Shown here: one piece after another, positions 55,922 through 64,000 of the stretch | Layout: every line of letters starts with the position of its first letter | Position numbering within the stretch: position 1 is the first letter of the stretch | Assembly (NCBI GenBank): GCA_003116975.1 | Contig: BGKB01000235.1 | Location: 32,452 to 96,451, forward strand | Origin: Aurantiochytrium sp. KH105 | Lineage: Eukaryota; Sar; Bigyra; Thraustochytrida; Thraustochytriidae | Direction of reading: 5' to 3' | Length of the DNA stretch: 64,000 nt | Translations under genes and position numbers: made by a program | Notes under the pieces: model-generated | Seen by the model: the letters and a program-made list of their open reading frames with translations, nothing else | The model's database searches: none | What the model was told of the DNA's origin: nothing

Positions 55922-58900
55922 CTAGGTCCCAGGTTCGATCCCTTGGACATGCAAGATGTGTACCATCCCGCTAGCGTCGCCAATAACGTAAACACTTCCT
56001 TGGCAAGCAGTCTCATAGATTGGGTGATCCGTCGTGAAGCCTATGCCTTCGCTAGACTTCACATGCGTTCCGTTCTCAACATTCACCAAAGTCTCTGTTC
56101 CAGGTGTAGTCGATGCCTCCGCTTCACTCGCGTCGAGTGCCTCGCCCGTTCGAGCGTTCCAGTAGCAAGTCTCATTGAGTGACTGTGATACGATAGTGTC
56201 GCCCTGTATCGCCACGCTTCTGACGTCATCAGAGTGCCCCTTCAACTCGTGCTGCGCCTCGCCCGACGTAGCGTTCCAGATGCGCACCGTCACGTAAGGG
56301 CGGGATAACCGCCGCCCCCTCGAGAAATACCCACCTGTCCCACTGACGATGGTGTCGCCCTGTATCGCCACGCTGTGGACCGAACGAGAGTGCCTCAACA
56401 CGTGCTGCTCCTCGCCCGACGTAGCGTTCCAGATGCGCACCGTGTCGTCCCAGGACCCACTAACGACGGTGTCGCCCTGTATCGCCACGCTCAAGACCGA
56501 ACCAGAGTGCCCCTTCAACACGTGCTGCTCCTCGCCCGACGTAGCGTTCCAGATGCGCACCGTGTTGTCCGTTGAGAATAGCCCACCGGACCGAGCGTTC
56601 AAAATTCTCACTGAGATGATGTAACCGGACCCACTGACGATGGTGTCGCCCTGTATCGCCACGCTGTTGACCCTACTAGAGTGCCCCTTCAACACGTGCT
56701 GCTCCTCGCCCGACGTAGCGTTCCAGATGCGCACCGTGTTGTCCTCGGACCCACTGACGATGGTGTCGCCCTGTATCGCCACGCTCAAGACCTTGCCAGA
56801 GTGCCCTTGTATCGCCACGCTCAAGACCCTTCCAGAGTGCTCCTTCAACACGTGCTGCTCCTCGCCCGACGTAGCGTTCCAGATGCGCACCGTGTTGTCA
56901 TCGGACCCACTNTTGTCCGAGGACCCACTGACGATGGTGTCGCCCTGTATCGCCACGCTCAAGACGTCACCAGAGTGGCCCTTCAACACGTGCTGCTCCT
57001 CGCCCGACGTAGCGTTCCAGATGCGCACCGTGTTGTCATAGGACCCACTGACGATGGTGTCGCCCTGTATCGCCACGCTCTTGACGTCACGAGAGTGCCC
57101 CTCCAACACATGCTGCAGCTCGCCCGACGTAGCGTTCCAGATTCGCACCGTTCCGTCGGACCCACTGACGATGGTCTCGCCCTGTATCACCACCCTGATG
57201 ACCGGAAAAGAACCGTACCTGGCCCAACCAGAGTGCACCTTCAACACGTGCTGCTCCTCGCCCGACGTAGCGTTCCAGATTCGCACCGTGCCGTCCCTGG
57301 ACCCACTGACAATGGTGTCGTCATCGATCGCCACGCTGTAAACCGGCCCAGAATGCCCCTTCAACACGTGCAGCAAGGGGTCACGGGGATGAGCAAGGGT
57401 GACGCGAGTAGGCTCCAGCCATGGCTGATCAGGTGTTCTTAGACTACGTGCCAGGGGATCGTTTGAGTCATGACCAAGACGCGCCAGAAATTGCGAGGCA
57501 AGTTCGTTGGGATCGTAGCTGAGGGCATGCACTGCTTTGCTCAGGAAGCGGGGCGTATCACTCTCAGGCGCAAAGTAGATGCCGAGCTCGACGCAGTCGC
57601 GAATGAGATTTCCAATTGTGGCGCGCCTTTGCGCTTCATCGTCACCGACAGAGATGGCGCTCTTTACCCATGCAAAGTCATCCAGAAGCTCGAAAGCCTC
57701 AGCGTGCTCGCCGCTCTTGACGAGGTGAAAGACGGCGTGACGGAGCGAAAAGACATCATCGCGCGAGCTGCTGCAGTAGTCGGCCAAGGCAGCATGTCCA
57801 TCTTCAATATCCACGCCAAGATTTCCGCTCAGGTCGTCATCCAGCAGCCAGTCTGCCATCCGCTTGTGGATGAGCGCCACACGACCATCGCCGCCCTGGT
57901 ACAAGAGATTACGCGCGTCGCCAACGATCTTTTTCGTCTTCTTCTTGGTTTTGTCAAGAATCACGCTGAGTTGCTCGACGCTTAGCGGCTCGCGCGCTGC
58001 CACGATGGGAGTAAGCAATGATTGATAGGCATCCTCACCGCCCATCTTGTCGCGCAGGCGCTCAAAGTACTCTTCGAACATGCCGCCAAGCCCATTGGGA
58101 ATGGCGTCTTTGTGAGAGATGTCCTGCAAGGTCAGCAGTCCACCTTGTCTCTCCTCGTGCATTTGGTGCAGGGTCTCGGGAAGGAAGCTCGCCCAGAGAA
58201 AGAGACCTTCGGATCGCTTGGAAAGAATCTTGGCGCAGGAAGCAACATCCTTTTGCTCCACGGTATCTTTCATGTCGCACAGCAAATGCTCGATGTGCTT
58301 TTCGATGTCGCGAAAGTTCTCTTCGTCCTTGAGCTCCAGCACTTTCGAATCAAGGCTATTGTTGGTGATGCCGCGCTGGATCTCGCCTTCGGGACGTGTG
58401 CTCACAACCAAGTTGAGCCATGCCGGCATCACATCCTTCCACGTACGAATGACCTTCCGCAAAACATCGTCGCTCTTGCTGCACTCGTCGAGGGCGTCGA
58501 GCACGACCACTTGTCGCATCTGGTCTGGGCCGAGCTTGGTTGCAGGATTGACGAGCATGGTCTTGAAAAGATCCGCCAGTGTCTTTTCGCGAAGACCCTC
58601 AAAGATTACTTGATCGAGTGCTTCAGGGAAATGAGGCACGGTTTGACACAGTTGCCAAGCAATGCTTAGAATTGCTTCGGCAGGTGAAGCCGCGGTCCCA
58701 TCATCGTGTCGAAAGAAATGGTACGCTGCCACCGAGATAGGCTGGCGCTCGTTCTTGCTTCGACGCCACAGGCTACGTACACGTGACGAATTTCGGCGCG
58801 GCTCGACGCGTTCATCAGTCTTGCTCTTTTCGATATCTTCATCAGTTTTCAGAGCGCCTCCACGGTGGCAAAGTTCGGCCATGATGACGCTTTTGCCGAC

Positions 58901-60133
58901 GCCGCCGTCGCCCACAAGAATGAAGACGGCACTCTGTTTCTTGTTGTACCAGTCGCAAAAATCGTCGATGATCCAGCTCCGCGTGCCGAGGGTAAATTTT
59001 TCCGCCTTGCCCTCGGCCCATGTCTCTGAGCTGCACGGATTCAAGCGAGAATAGATGTCGCGCATCAGAGGGGTCAGGTCCGATGAAGCCTCGGGGGTCG
59101 CGATGCGCATGCGAATGGCATTGGCGAGGCGTTCGATCGCCTCGTCCGAAAAGGTGCCACCATTTGAACTCTTGCAAAGATTCACTGGCGATTGTCTTGT
59201 GAGCGCGAGCTGAAATCGCCCAGTCCACCTTGTTGCGGGCTTGGTCATGTCCTCTTCCAGCGCGGCGACCACGATGCTGTCAAACCGTTTGTTGGCGGCG
59301 TATTGGAACTCCTTGAGACAGTTGTCTGACCGGTCACCTGTGTTGATCTTTTGCATGTACCCTTTGGTTGCGAGGACGAGGAATACGGTTGACGAGTCGA
59401 TGCCATCAGCCATACTTCCATGAATACTGCCAGACACTTGCTGAGCATCGAGCCAGACGTCAATGTCGTGGTCGCGGAGTCGCAACGCGAGTTCGATGGC
59501 CATCTTGTGTACCCATTTGTCTTTGCCCCACTCGTGCGAGAGGAAGGCGTGAAAGCTCCGGCGCCCTGGCGCACCTACGGCACGGCCTTTTGCGGCAACA
59601 GCTTCGCTCATCACCCAATCAGCGGCGTCCTTTGTGGGCTTGCAAAATTTGATGAACAAGTCGTCGGAGATGTACCAGGCAAGCGCGCCCATCCAGTCCT
59701 TTGTATTAGCCATGGCTTCGTCGATGAGAATGGGGACAATAGAGTTGGGGAGGACCTTTGCCACTGCCTCGATGAGCTCCCAATTGTCTTCGAGTTTTTT
59801 GCTCACGAGCAGAAGAGCGACCTCGGCATTCTTGGCCTCCTCTTCTGCCTCAGCAGCTTCGCTCGCGGTGCGCACGGGCACGCTGAGGCGAGGCTGGATT
59901 GCGTCAATTAGCTGCTCGGCCAAGGACTCGTCGGCGGGATCGTGTACGACGAGAACGGCGACGTCGGCGAGCTCCTCAGGGACCTCAAGGTCCGCTCCCT
60001 CCCCTGTCTGGTCCGCCGCAACAGCCTGTAGCTCCCCATCCGCGTTCACATCGCCCTCGACGCTCGATACTTCGCTGCCATGCCCCCTGTTGAAGTTGAG
60101 CAAGGTGTAGATGCTTTTCCGTAGTCTCTCCAT
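55922..60133 (-). CDS. STAND receptor: TIR - NACHT - WD40 (NLR-like)
   Basis: 1403 residues, one exon. Residues ~50-140 look like a degenerate first TIR fold (DVAVLVVHDPADESLAEQL, EVALLLVSKKLEDNWELIE). Residues ~190-320 are a TIR domain: FHAFLSHEWGKDKWVHK, DIDVWLDAQQV, and NCLKEF, where Glu sits at the position of the catalytic Glu of NAD-cleaving TIRs. A NACHT/STAND NTPase follows: Walker A VFILVGDGGVGKS (about 403-415) and Walker B QVVVLDALDEC (about 540-550). A helical region comes next. The end is ~11 WD40 blades (about 918-1345) that are nearly identical in DNA; one codon contains the ambiguous base at 56912. Architecture suggests a ligand-triggered oligomerising immune or allorecognition receptor. 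The ligand is unknown. Confidence 0.9.
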   Translation of the reverse strand: MERLRKSIYTLLNFNRGHGSEVSSVEGDVNADGELQAVAADQTGEGADLEVPEELADVAVLVVHDPADESLAEQLIDAIQPRLSVPVRTASEAAEAEEEAKNAEVALLLVSKKLEDNWELIEAVAKVLPNSIVPILIDEAMANTKDWMGALAWYISDDLFIKFCKPTKDAADWVMSEAVAAKGRAVGAPGRRSFHAFLSHEWGKDKWVHKMAIELALRLRDHDIDVWLDAQQVSGSIHGSMADGIDSSTVFLVLATKGYMQKINTGDRSDNCLKEFQYAANKRFDSIVVAALEEDMTKPATRWTGRFQLALTRQSPVNLCKSSNGGTFSDEAIERLANAIRMRIATPEASSDLTPLMRDIYSRLNPCSSETWAEGKAEKFTLGTRSWIIDDFCDWYNKKQSAVFILVGDGGVGKSVIMAELCHRGGALKTDEDIEKSKTDERVEPRRNSSRVRSLWRRSKNERQPISVAAYHFFRHDDGTAASPAEAILSIAWQLCQTVPHFPEALDQVIFEGLREKTLADLFKTMLVNPATKLGPDQMRQVVVLDALDECSKSDDVLRKVIRTWKDVMPAWLNLVVSTRPEGEIQRGITNNSLDSKVLELKDEENFRDIEKHIEHLLCDMKDTVEQKDVASCAKILSKRSEGLFLWASFLPETLHQMHEERQGGLLTLQDISHKDAIPNGLGGMFEEYFERLRDKMGGEDAYQSLLTPIVAAREPLSVEQLSVILDKTKKKTKKIVGDARNLLYQGGDGRVALIHKRMADWLLDDDLSGNLGVDIEDGHAALADYCSSSRDDVFSLRHAVFHLVKSGEHAEAFELLDDFAWVKSAISVGDDEAQRRATIGNLIRDCVELGIYFAPESDTPRFLSKAVHALSYDPNELASQFLARLGHDSNDPLARSLRTPDQPWLEPTRVTLAHPRDPLLHVLKGHSGPVYSVAIDDDTIVSGSRDGTVRIWNATSGEEQHVLKVHSGWARYGSFPVIRVVIQGETIVSGSDGTVRIWNATSGELQHVLEGHSRDVKSVAIQGDTIVSGSYDNTVRIWNATSGEEQHVLKGHSGDVLSVAIQGDTIVSGSSDXSGSDDNTVRIWNATSGEEQHVLKEHSGRVLSVAIQGHSGKVLSVAIQGDTIVSGSEDNTVRIWNATSGEEQHVLKGHSSRVNSVAIQGDTIVSGSGYIISVRILNARSGGLFSTDNTVRIWNATSGEEQHVLKGHSGSVLSVAIQGDTVVSGSWDDTVRIWNATSGEEQHVLRHSRSVHSVAIQGDTIVSGTGGYFSRGRRLSRPYVTVRIWNATSGEAQHELKGHSDDVRSVAIQGDTIVSQSLNETCYWNARTGEALDASEAEASTTPGTETLVNVENGTHVKSSEGIGFTTDHPIYETACQGSVYVIGDASGMVHILHVQGIEPGT
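56220..57385 (-). repeat. Near-identical ~120-bp tandem repeats encoding WD40 blades
   Basis: The plus-strand block ggtgtcgccctgtatcgcca recurs at 56351, 56468, 56642, 56762, 56936 and 57056, with variants at 57173 (ctcgcc) and 57314. Usual spacing is 117-120 bp, or 39-40 codons. The 174-bp spacings contain extra partial units. One ambiguous base (n) is at 56912, within a locally duplicated fragment. Most differences between units fall at a few codons before the GDTIVSGS strand. Confidence 0.92.
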
Positions 60134-60903
60134 GGCGCGCGTGTCTTATGCGGGCTCTTTTCCTTCGGCCTTGTGGTCCTTTCGTAGGACCGAGTACCCC
60201 TCCTCGCGATCCCCTTCTCGCGCGCGTCTATCCGCCCGTGCGGCTGCGCGTCCCCGACTTCGCTCTTCGCGTGCAGCGATCTGGTTTTGTCGCACGCGCT
60301 GCCCTTACCTCCGCGACCAGTAAGGGAAAAAGCGGTGCATAAAGATGGTCTAGAATGCCCCTTTTACATTTTGGTGAATGTTGGATTGCCTCCCAGAATG
60401 GGCGCACTTTTTTCACACCGCGCGGAAAGGAAGAAAGGGGAAAAAGGAGGGAAAGGATCGGGTAGATCACCGGGACTTAAGAAGTCTCCACTGGCATAAG
60501 TTCTTGAAGTTTTAATTAATTTAATTAACACGGAGTCCACGAGAAAAATACATGGTTTTGCGAAGGCCAATCGGCACCTAGACCCCTCCGGCTTTGATTT
60601 TTTTTTCGAATCGGTTGGTCGACCGTTCGCCCACCGGCGAGAAACGTCGATTGCCGCAGTCTTACTCGCCTGGAGTTTTAGCCAACCAAACGCAATAATT
60701 CCGGTATTTTTAGGTATCTACGAACCACCCGGGTGGATTACCACCCACCAGATAAATGACAGCCCAGGTGCGGTGATTGCGGGGCTAAGATGCGGGATCT
60801 TGATTCAATAATATATGAGGCCTTGTGTTGGGTGTGGGCGGGAGTGTGGTAAAGGAGTTAGTATGCATGCGGGGAGGTGTGGAGCACGGGCGGCTGAAAA
60901 TCA
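60134..60903. other. AT-richer intergenic region with element-terminus-like sequence
   Basis: Upstream region of the STAND gene. It holds TTAATTAATTTAATTAA at about 60511-60527. From about 60700 it holds the first copy of a degenerate direct repeat centred on the 12-bp palindrome CCACCCGGGTGG (60725-60736). No gene. Confidence 0.65.
60724..60870. repeat. Degenerate direct repeat, left copy
   Basis: Order of motifs: palindrome CCACCCGGGTGG at 60725-60736, then gtgattgcggggc at about 60773-60785, then TG/GTG-rich sequence and gttagtatg near 60857. The same order recurs about 3.1 kb to the right (63812-63960), in the same orientation. Confidence 0.6.
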
Positions 60904-63300
60904 CTAAGTATTTTGGCCCCCTTGGTGCACCCTTGGAGAGGCTGAATCAGGACGCCAGGGCTGGCCCCCATCGGCCGGAGGGGCTTGAGAGGAATGCGAG
61001 GCGCTTAGATAGACTTTCCTGAACCATACATTTGCGTAAGCGTCGCGTTCTGTATTGTAAATTGACTTGAAATGGTCGTAGTCGCGAATGACCGTCTCAT
61101 TGATTTTGAACAAGGTCATGCCATGAGGAACCCGAGCCATGTTGCATTTCCGATACTGATGACGATTGACCTTCGTCTTGTCTTGTTGGAGATCGTTTTT
61201 GATGTACGCATAAAGATCCGGCATGTGCTCCCGATAAGGCCCATTGAGAAGGTAGCGCTCACCCGGTGGAAGCCGAGAGCGCTCTTGTTCCTCAATTCCC
61301 GCGAGAGTCTCATCCACAAGGCCGCGTTGAGATGACATGTAATTGCTGAAAGGTAGGCCGCGGTGATGGCGATCTCTGTGCTCCCGGGCAGAGGCAACGA
61401 GACGCTCCCGCATAGTTTGATCGCGGATGAGAGGCTTCAATGACGTGATCTTAGTTTTCCATGCGTGAAAGTCGTCCGCGGCTGCTGTTACCTCGTGCTC
61501 CGGAGATGAAGCTGACGTGCTCACATCAGTAGTTTCTCTAAATGCGGTTCCTCGCCGCCGTTTCCTTGGCTGTCGCTCCCGACGACTGGTCACGTCGCGT
61601 GGAAGGCGTCGAACGTCTTCAGCCGGGTTCATACTGTCGGGATAAACGTAGCCCTTCTCCTCGATTGTCACCATGGACGCAAGCTCCTCAAAGATGTAAT
61701 TTATTCGGGCTGCGGCCCGCCGCAATGCGAGCAGAAGCTTGCGACTGGCCGGGTCTTCTTCTGGGTGATACCTATGGTGCACGAGGCTTTTTAGGCCCTA
61801 AGCATTCCTGCACAGCGGACCAGGTACATTCGAGCGGAAACACTCACTCTCATGCGCTGCTTTGTTCGTAGCTTCGAGCGTTCGATAGACACCTTGCATG
61901 CTTGCCCGCGCGACGGGTGCTAGAGTTGCGTGTTGATGAGGGTTGGTCGCATGATCAGGGACCGCAATTTCCATGGGGTCGCCCTCGGCGCCATCGTCCC
62001 AGTCGTCTCCTCCAATAGAATCCGAGTCCACCATGCTTGTGCTCTGGCGCGGACTCTGGTCAGGAGGATCATCTCGAAGATCACGAACGTCCCTCACCGT
62101 CATGACTGTTGGTTGGTCCTTGCTGATCTGCCACATGCAAGGAGGCGCGTTTTCAAGCCCCGCCGTTTGACGGCTTGCACGCAACAATCGCCCTCTCGCA
62201 CGATCCTCAAGAGTCCTGAGGAGTGTCGATAGCCGGCGATTCCGACGATTGCGAAAGTAAACAGTCTTGAGAACAGAGTGCCACGCCTCGCAAATCATGT
62301 TGGTCATCCGCATGCGCCCCGTGGCATCTATCTAGTTTGCCTCGCCGATGGGCTGCACTCCAGAGAACCTTTTCCTCATCAGCAAAGTAGTTCTCTATGA
62401 AGAAGTTAAGCGCCCCTTTGTCCGTGCCACGAAGGGAAGCTTTCACCGCTTCAATTGACTTGTTCAGAACCGAGGTAGAGTGCGTCGTGACTGCCTCCTG
62501 GAGAAGTAACCAGATCTTCTGCTCACGATCGCGGAATGCTCTCGCGACAAAGGAGCCTCTCTTCAGCTTTTCCAGCCTTCCGCGAAACGCACGGAGGACG
62601 TGCCACACACAGTACTGAACCGAGACTCCCTGCCGCATGCTATGCATGGCAGTGATTGGCCCATTGGCCATGTCACACATGACGCACTGAGGTTCGTAGT
62701 CAGGGTCATTATGGAGGTTGGCGAGGACTGCAAAGACTCGATCGCAAACGGCGACAGTCACGTGATTGACCACGACGTAGAGTAATCCAACACCTGCACC
62801 CATGTCATCGATGCCGAATATTGAAAAGAGCTTGAAGCCCTTTGCAGTGGTCACATTGTGCGAAGCATCAAAGAGCAGATAGTTGCCGTACTTCTGCAGA
62901 TCCTGAATCATCTGATCACAATTCTGGAGCTTCGTGGCTTGATCATAGAAGCATCGCAGCCCAGGTGGCTCAAGGCCAACTGAGCGATGGCGTCAACCTG
63001 ATAGATGAATACGAGCTTGATTGACGAGCCCTTCCCCTTGACGGAGAACCTCAAAACAGCATTGTCGTGGACGGCTCGCATGGCCTTGGGGTCGCAGAGA
63101 AAGATAAGCTGCGACGAGATAATGTACTCATGCTCGTCTGCGTCGACATCGAACGTAGGCTCGTTGTTGTCGACGTCGTCGTCGTCGTCATCCTTGGAGA
63201 AGGCGTCCCCCGTGACGCTCGCGCGACCGGTAGCCCACTCACGTGCAAGGAGGGGGAGTTCGATGGCAAAGCAAGCGCAGCGTCCTCTATGTTGGTGCAT
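60904..63300 (-). pseudogene. Mutator-like (MULE) transposase, decayed
   Basis: The reading order is 63300 to 60904. The first segment (63300-62998) ends KLVFIYQ. A possible 74-nt GT-AG intron (62924-62997) joins it in frame to NCDQMIQDLQKYGNYLLFDAS, the start of the MULE catalytic core, which continues through GIDDMGAGVGLLYVV, CDMANGP and VQYCVWHVLRAF. Near 62335 the frame must shift by one base to reach RMTNMICEAWHSVLK, the conserved TN..E.WH block. That frame hits a TAG at 61798-61800, and the same frame then stays open to 60904 with no known domain. MULE transposases cut and paste their own elements. The frameshift and the stop argue for a dead copy, although the intron suggests it was once a spliced gene. 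Confidence 0.68.
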
Positions 63301-64000
63301 CCAAGCGCTCTCTCGCGGGCGTCAGTAGACGCGACGGGCGCGAGAGCCTGCGACGCGACCGTGTAGCCGTCCGCCATGCTGCTGCTGTCATCACTCATGC
63401 TCTTGAGGACGCGGAAACATGGCCAGCGCGTGTCGGGGAGGGCAAGGAGCGGTCGAGAGCCAAGCGCACGCGTCCTCTCGTGTCCACGCTCGTGCGCGCG
63501 CGCGTAGACGTGGACTGACACGGCGGCAGAGATCGAATGGCAGTCTGGTGCCCTTGCCTCGCGTTTTTTCCCGTCCCTGCTTGAGCCCTATGAATGCAGC
63601 TTCGCTCCAGCAAGCCCCTATCCACCTCAAGTCTACGCCCCGCCAGCGGCCCCGCAGATCCCTACAGCACGCCACGGGTGACACCGGTCTCGTAAATTGA
63701 ATGTTGGCGCCCGGGAGCTTCCAGCCCGGCAGGTTGGCTAACTCACCAACTTTCACGCAGTCTTTCGCGCGGAACTGGACAGCACGGTGAATGCATAAAT
63801 TTTTGTATTTACTAAACCACCCCGGTGGTTTTACGAATACCGGACCCCATGTCAACGTCGTGATGTGGTAATTGCGGGGCGGCGGTAAATATAGCTAATA
63901 TGGAGACATGTGGTAGTGTGTGGTGTCGCGTGTGGTTGTGGGTTAGTATGGGCACGACAGATGTGGGCACGATGTGTGGTGGGGTGGCCTGATTCGCTAG
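63301..64000. other. Transposon flank, no supported gene
   Basis: The minus-strand frames at 63051-63521 and 63391-63855 may be the N-terminal part of the transposase or a remnant; neither has a recognisable domain. From 63812 on the sequence carries the right copy of the direct repeat and becomes TG-rich to the window edge. Confidence 0.5.
63812..63960. repeat. Degenerate direct repeat, right copy
   Basis: Inverted arms AAACCACC and GGTGGTTT around a CC spacer lie at 63814-63831. attgcggggc follows at 63871-63880, then TGTGG-rich sequence and ggttagtatg near 63943. The motif order and spacing (57 bp, against 51 bp in the left copy) match the copy at 60724-60870. Confidence 0.6.

Noticed and set aside
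55880..55945. tRNA-like segment with a ggttcgatccc T-loop and cggtagcgca D-arm-like sequence
   Set aside because: The part between the arms is too short for an anticodon stem-loop and the T-stem does not pair cleanly. It overlaps the end of the STAND gene, so it is probably chance.
56220..57385. CRISPR-like array
   Set aside because: The ~120-bp units are coding WD40 blades in one open frame, without spacers.

Overview
The window is nuclear DNA of a microbial eukaryote. Genes are long, closely packed, GC-rich and mostly intronless. The few introns seen are short (about 70-205 nt) and GT-AG. Conserved eukaryote-only proteins are present: TMTC, RABL3, a BLOC-1 subunit, DDRGK1, PAK kinases, a cGMP-dependent kinase and an ERLEC1/OS-9-type lectin. 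Together with an ELO fatty-acid elongase this fits a protist such as a thraustochytrid-type stramenopile. That assignment is an inference from gene style and content; no species marker was found.

Left third (1-22 kb): a partial membrane-protein gene (-); a SUMO-like-domain nuclear protein (-); a TMTC O-mannosyltransferase-like protein (+); a membrane-anchored YghU-type glutathione transferase (-); an M3 oligopeptidase (+); RABL3 (+); an unrecognised nuclear-looking protein (-); a two-exon ER lectin with two MRH domains (+); a METTL13-type methyltransferase (-); and a PH/RhoGAP-like protein (-).

Middle (22-45 kb): an OSCA/TMEM63-like channel (-); a fusion of an atypical SDR with a two-half CbiX chelatase (-); a two-exon ELO elongase (+); cGMP-dependent protein kinase (+) facing a protein that joins a tRNase Z-like metallo-beta-lactamase fold to cyclic-nucleotide-binding domains (-); three-exon BLOC1S2 (+); and a single-pass membrane protein (+).

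Right third (45-64 kb): two tail-to-tail PAK-family kinases, each with a duplicated CRIB-like motif; DDRGK1 (UFMylation) (+); a JTB-like membrane protein (-); a ribonucleotide reductase large subunit whose N-terminal region cannot be found (+); a 1403-residue TIR-NACHT-WD40 STAND receptor with a nearly identical WD40 array (-); and a decayed Mutator-like transposase (-) lying between two degenerate direct repeats.

Functional threads: ER quality control and UFMylation (ERLEC-like, TMTC, DDRGK1), Rho/Rac-type signalling (PAK pair, RhoGAP-like), cyclic-nucleotide signalling (PKG plus MBL-CNB) and an innate-immunity-like receptor (STAND). The receptor with its homogenised repeat array is the most unusual locus. 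No rRNA, convincing tRNA or CRISPR was found. ATG starts were chosen where the longest open frame began at a non-ATG codon.
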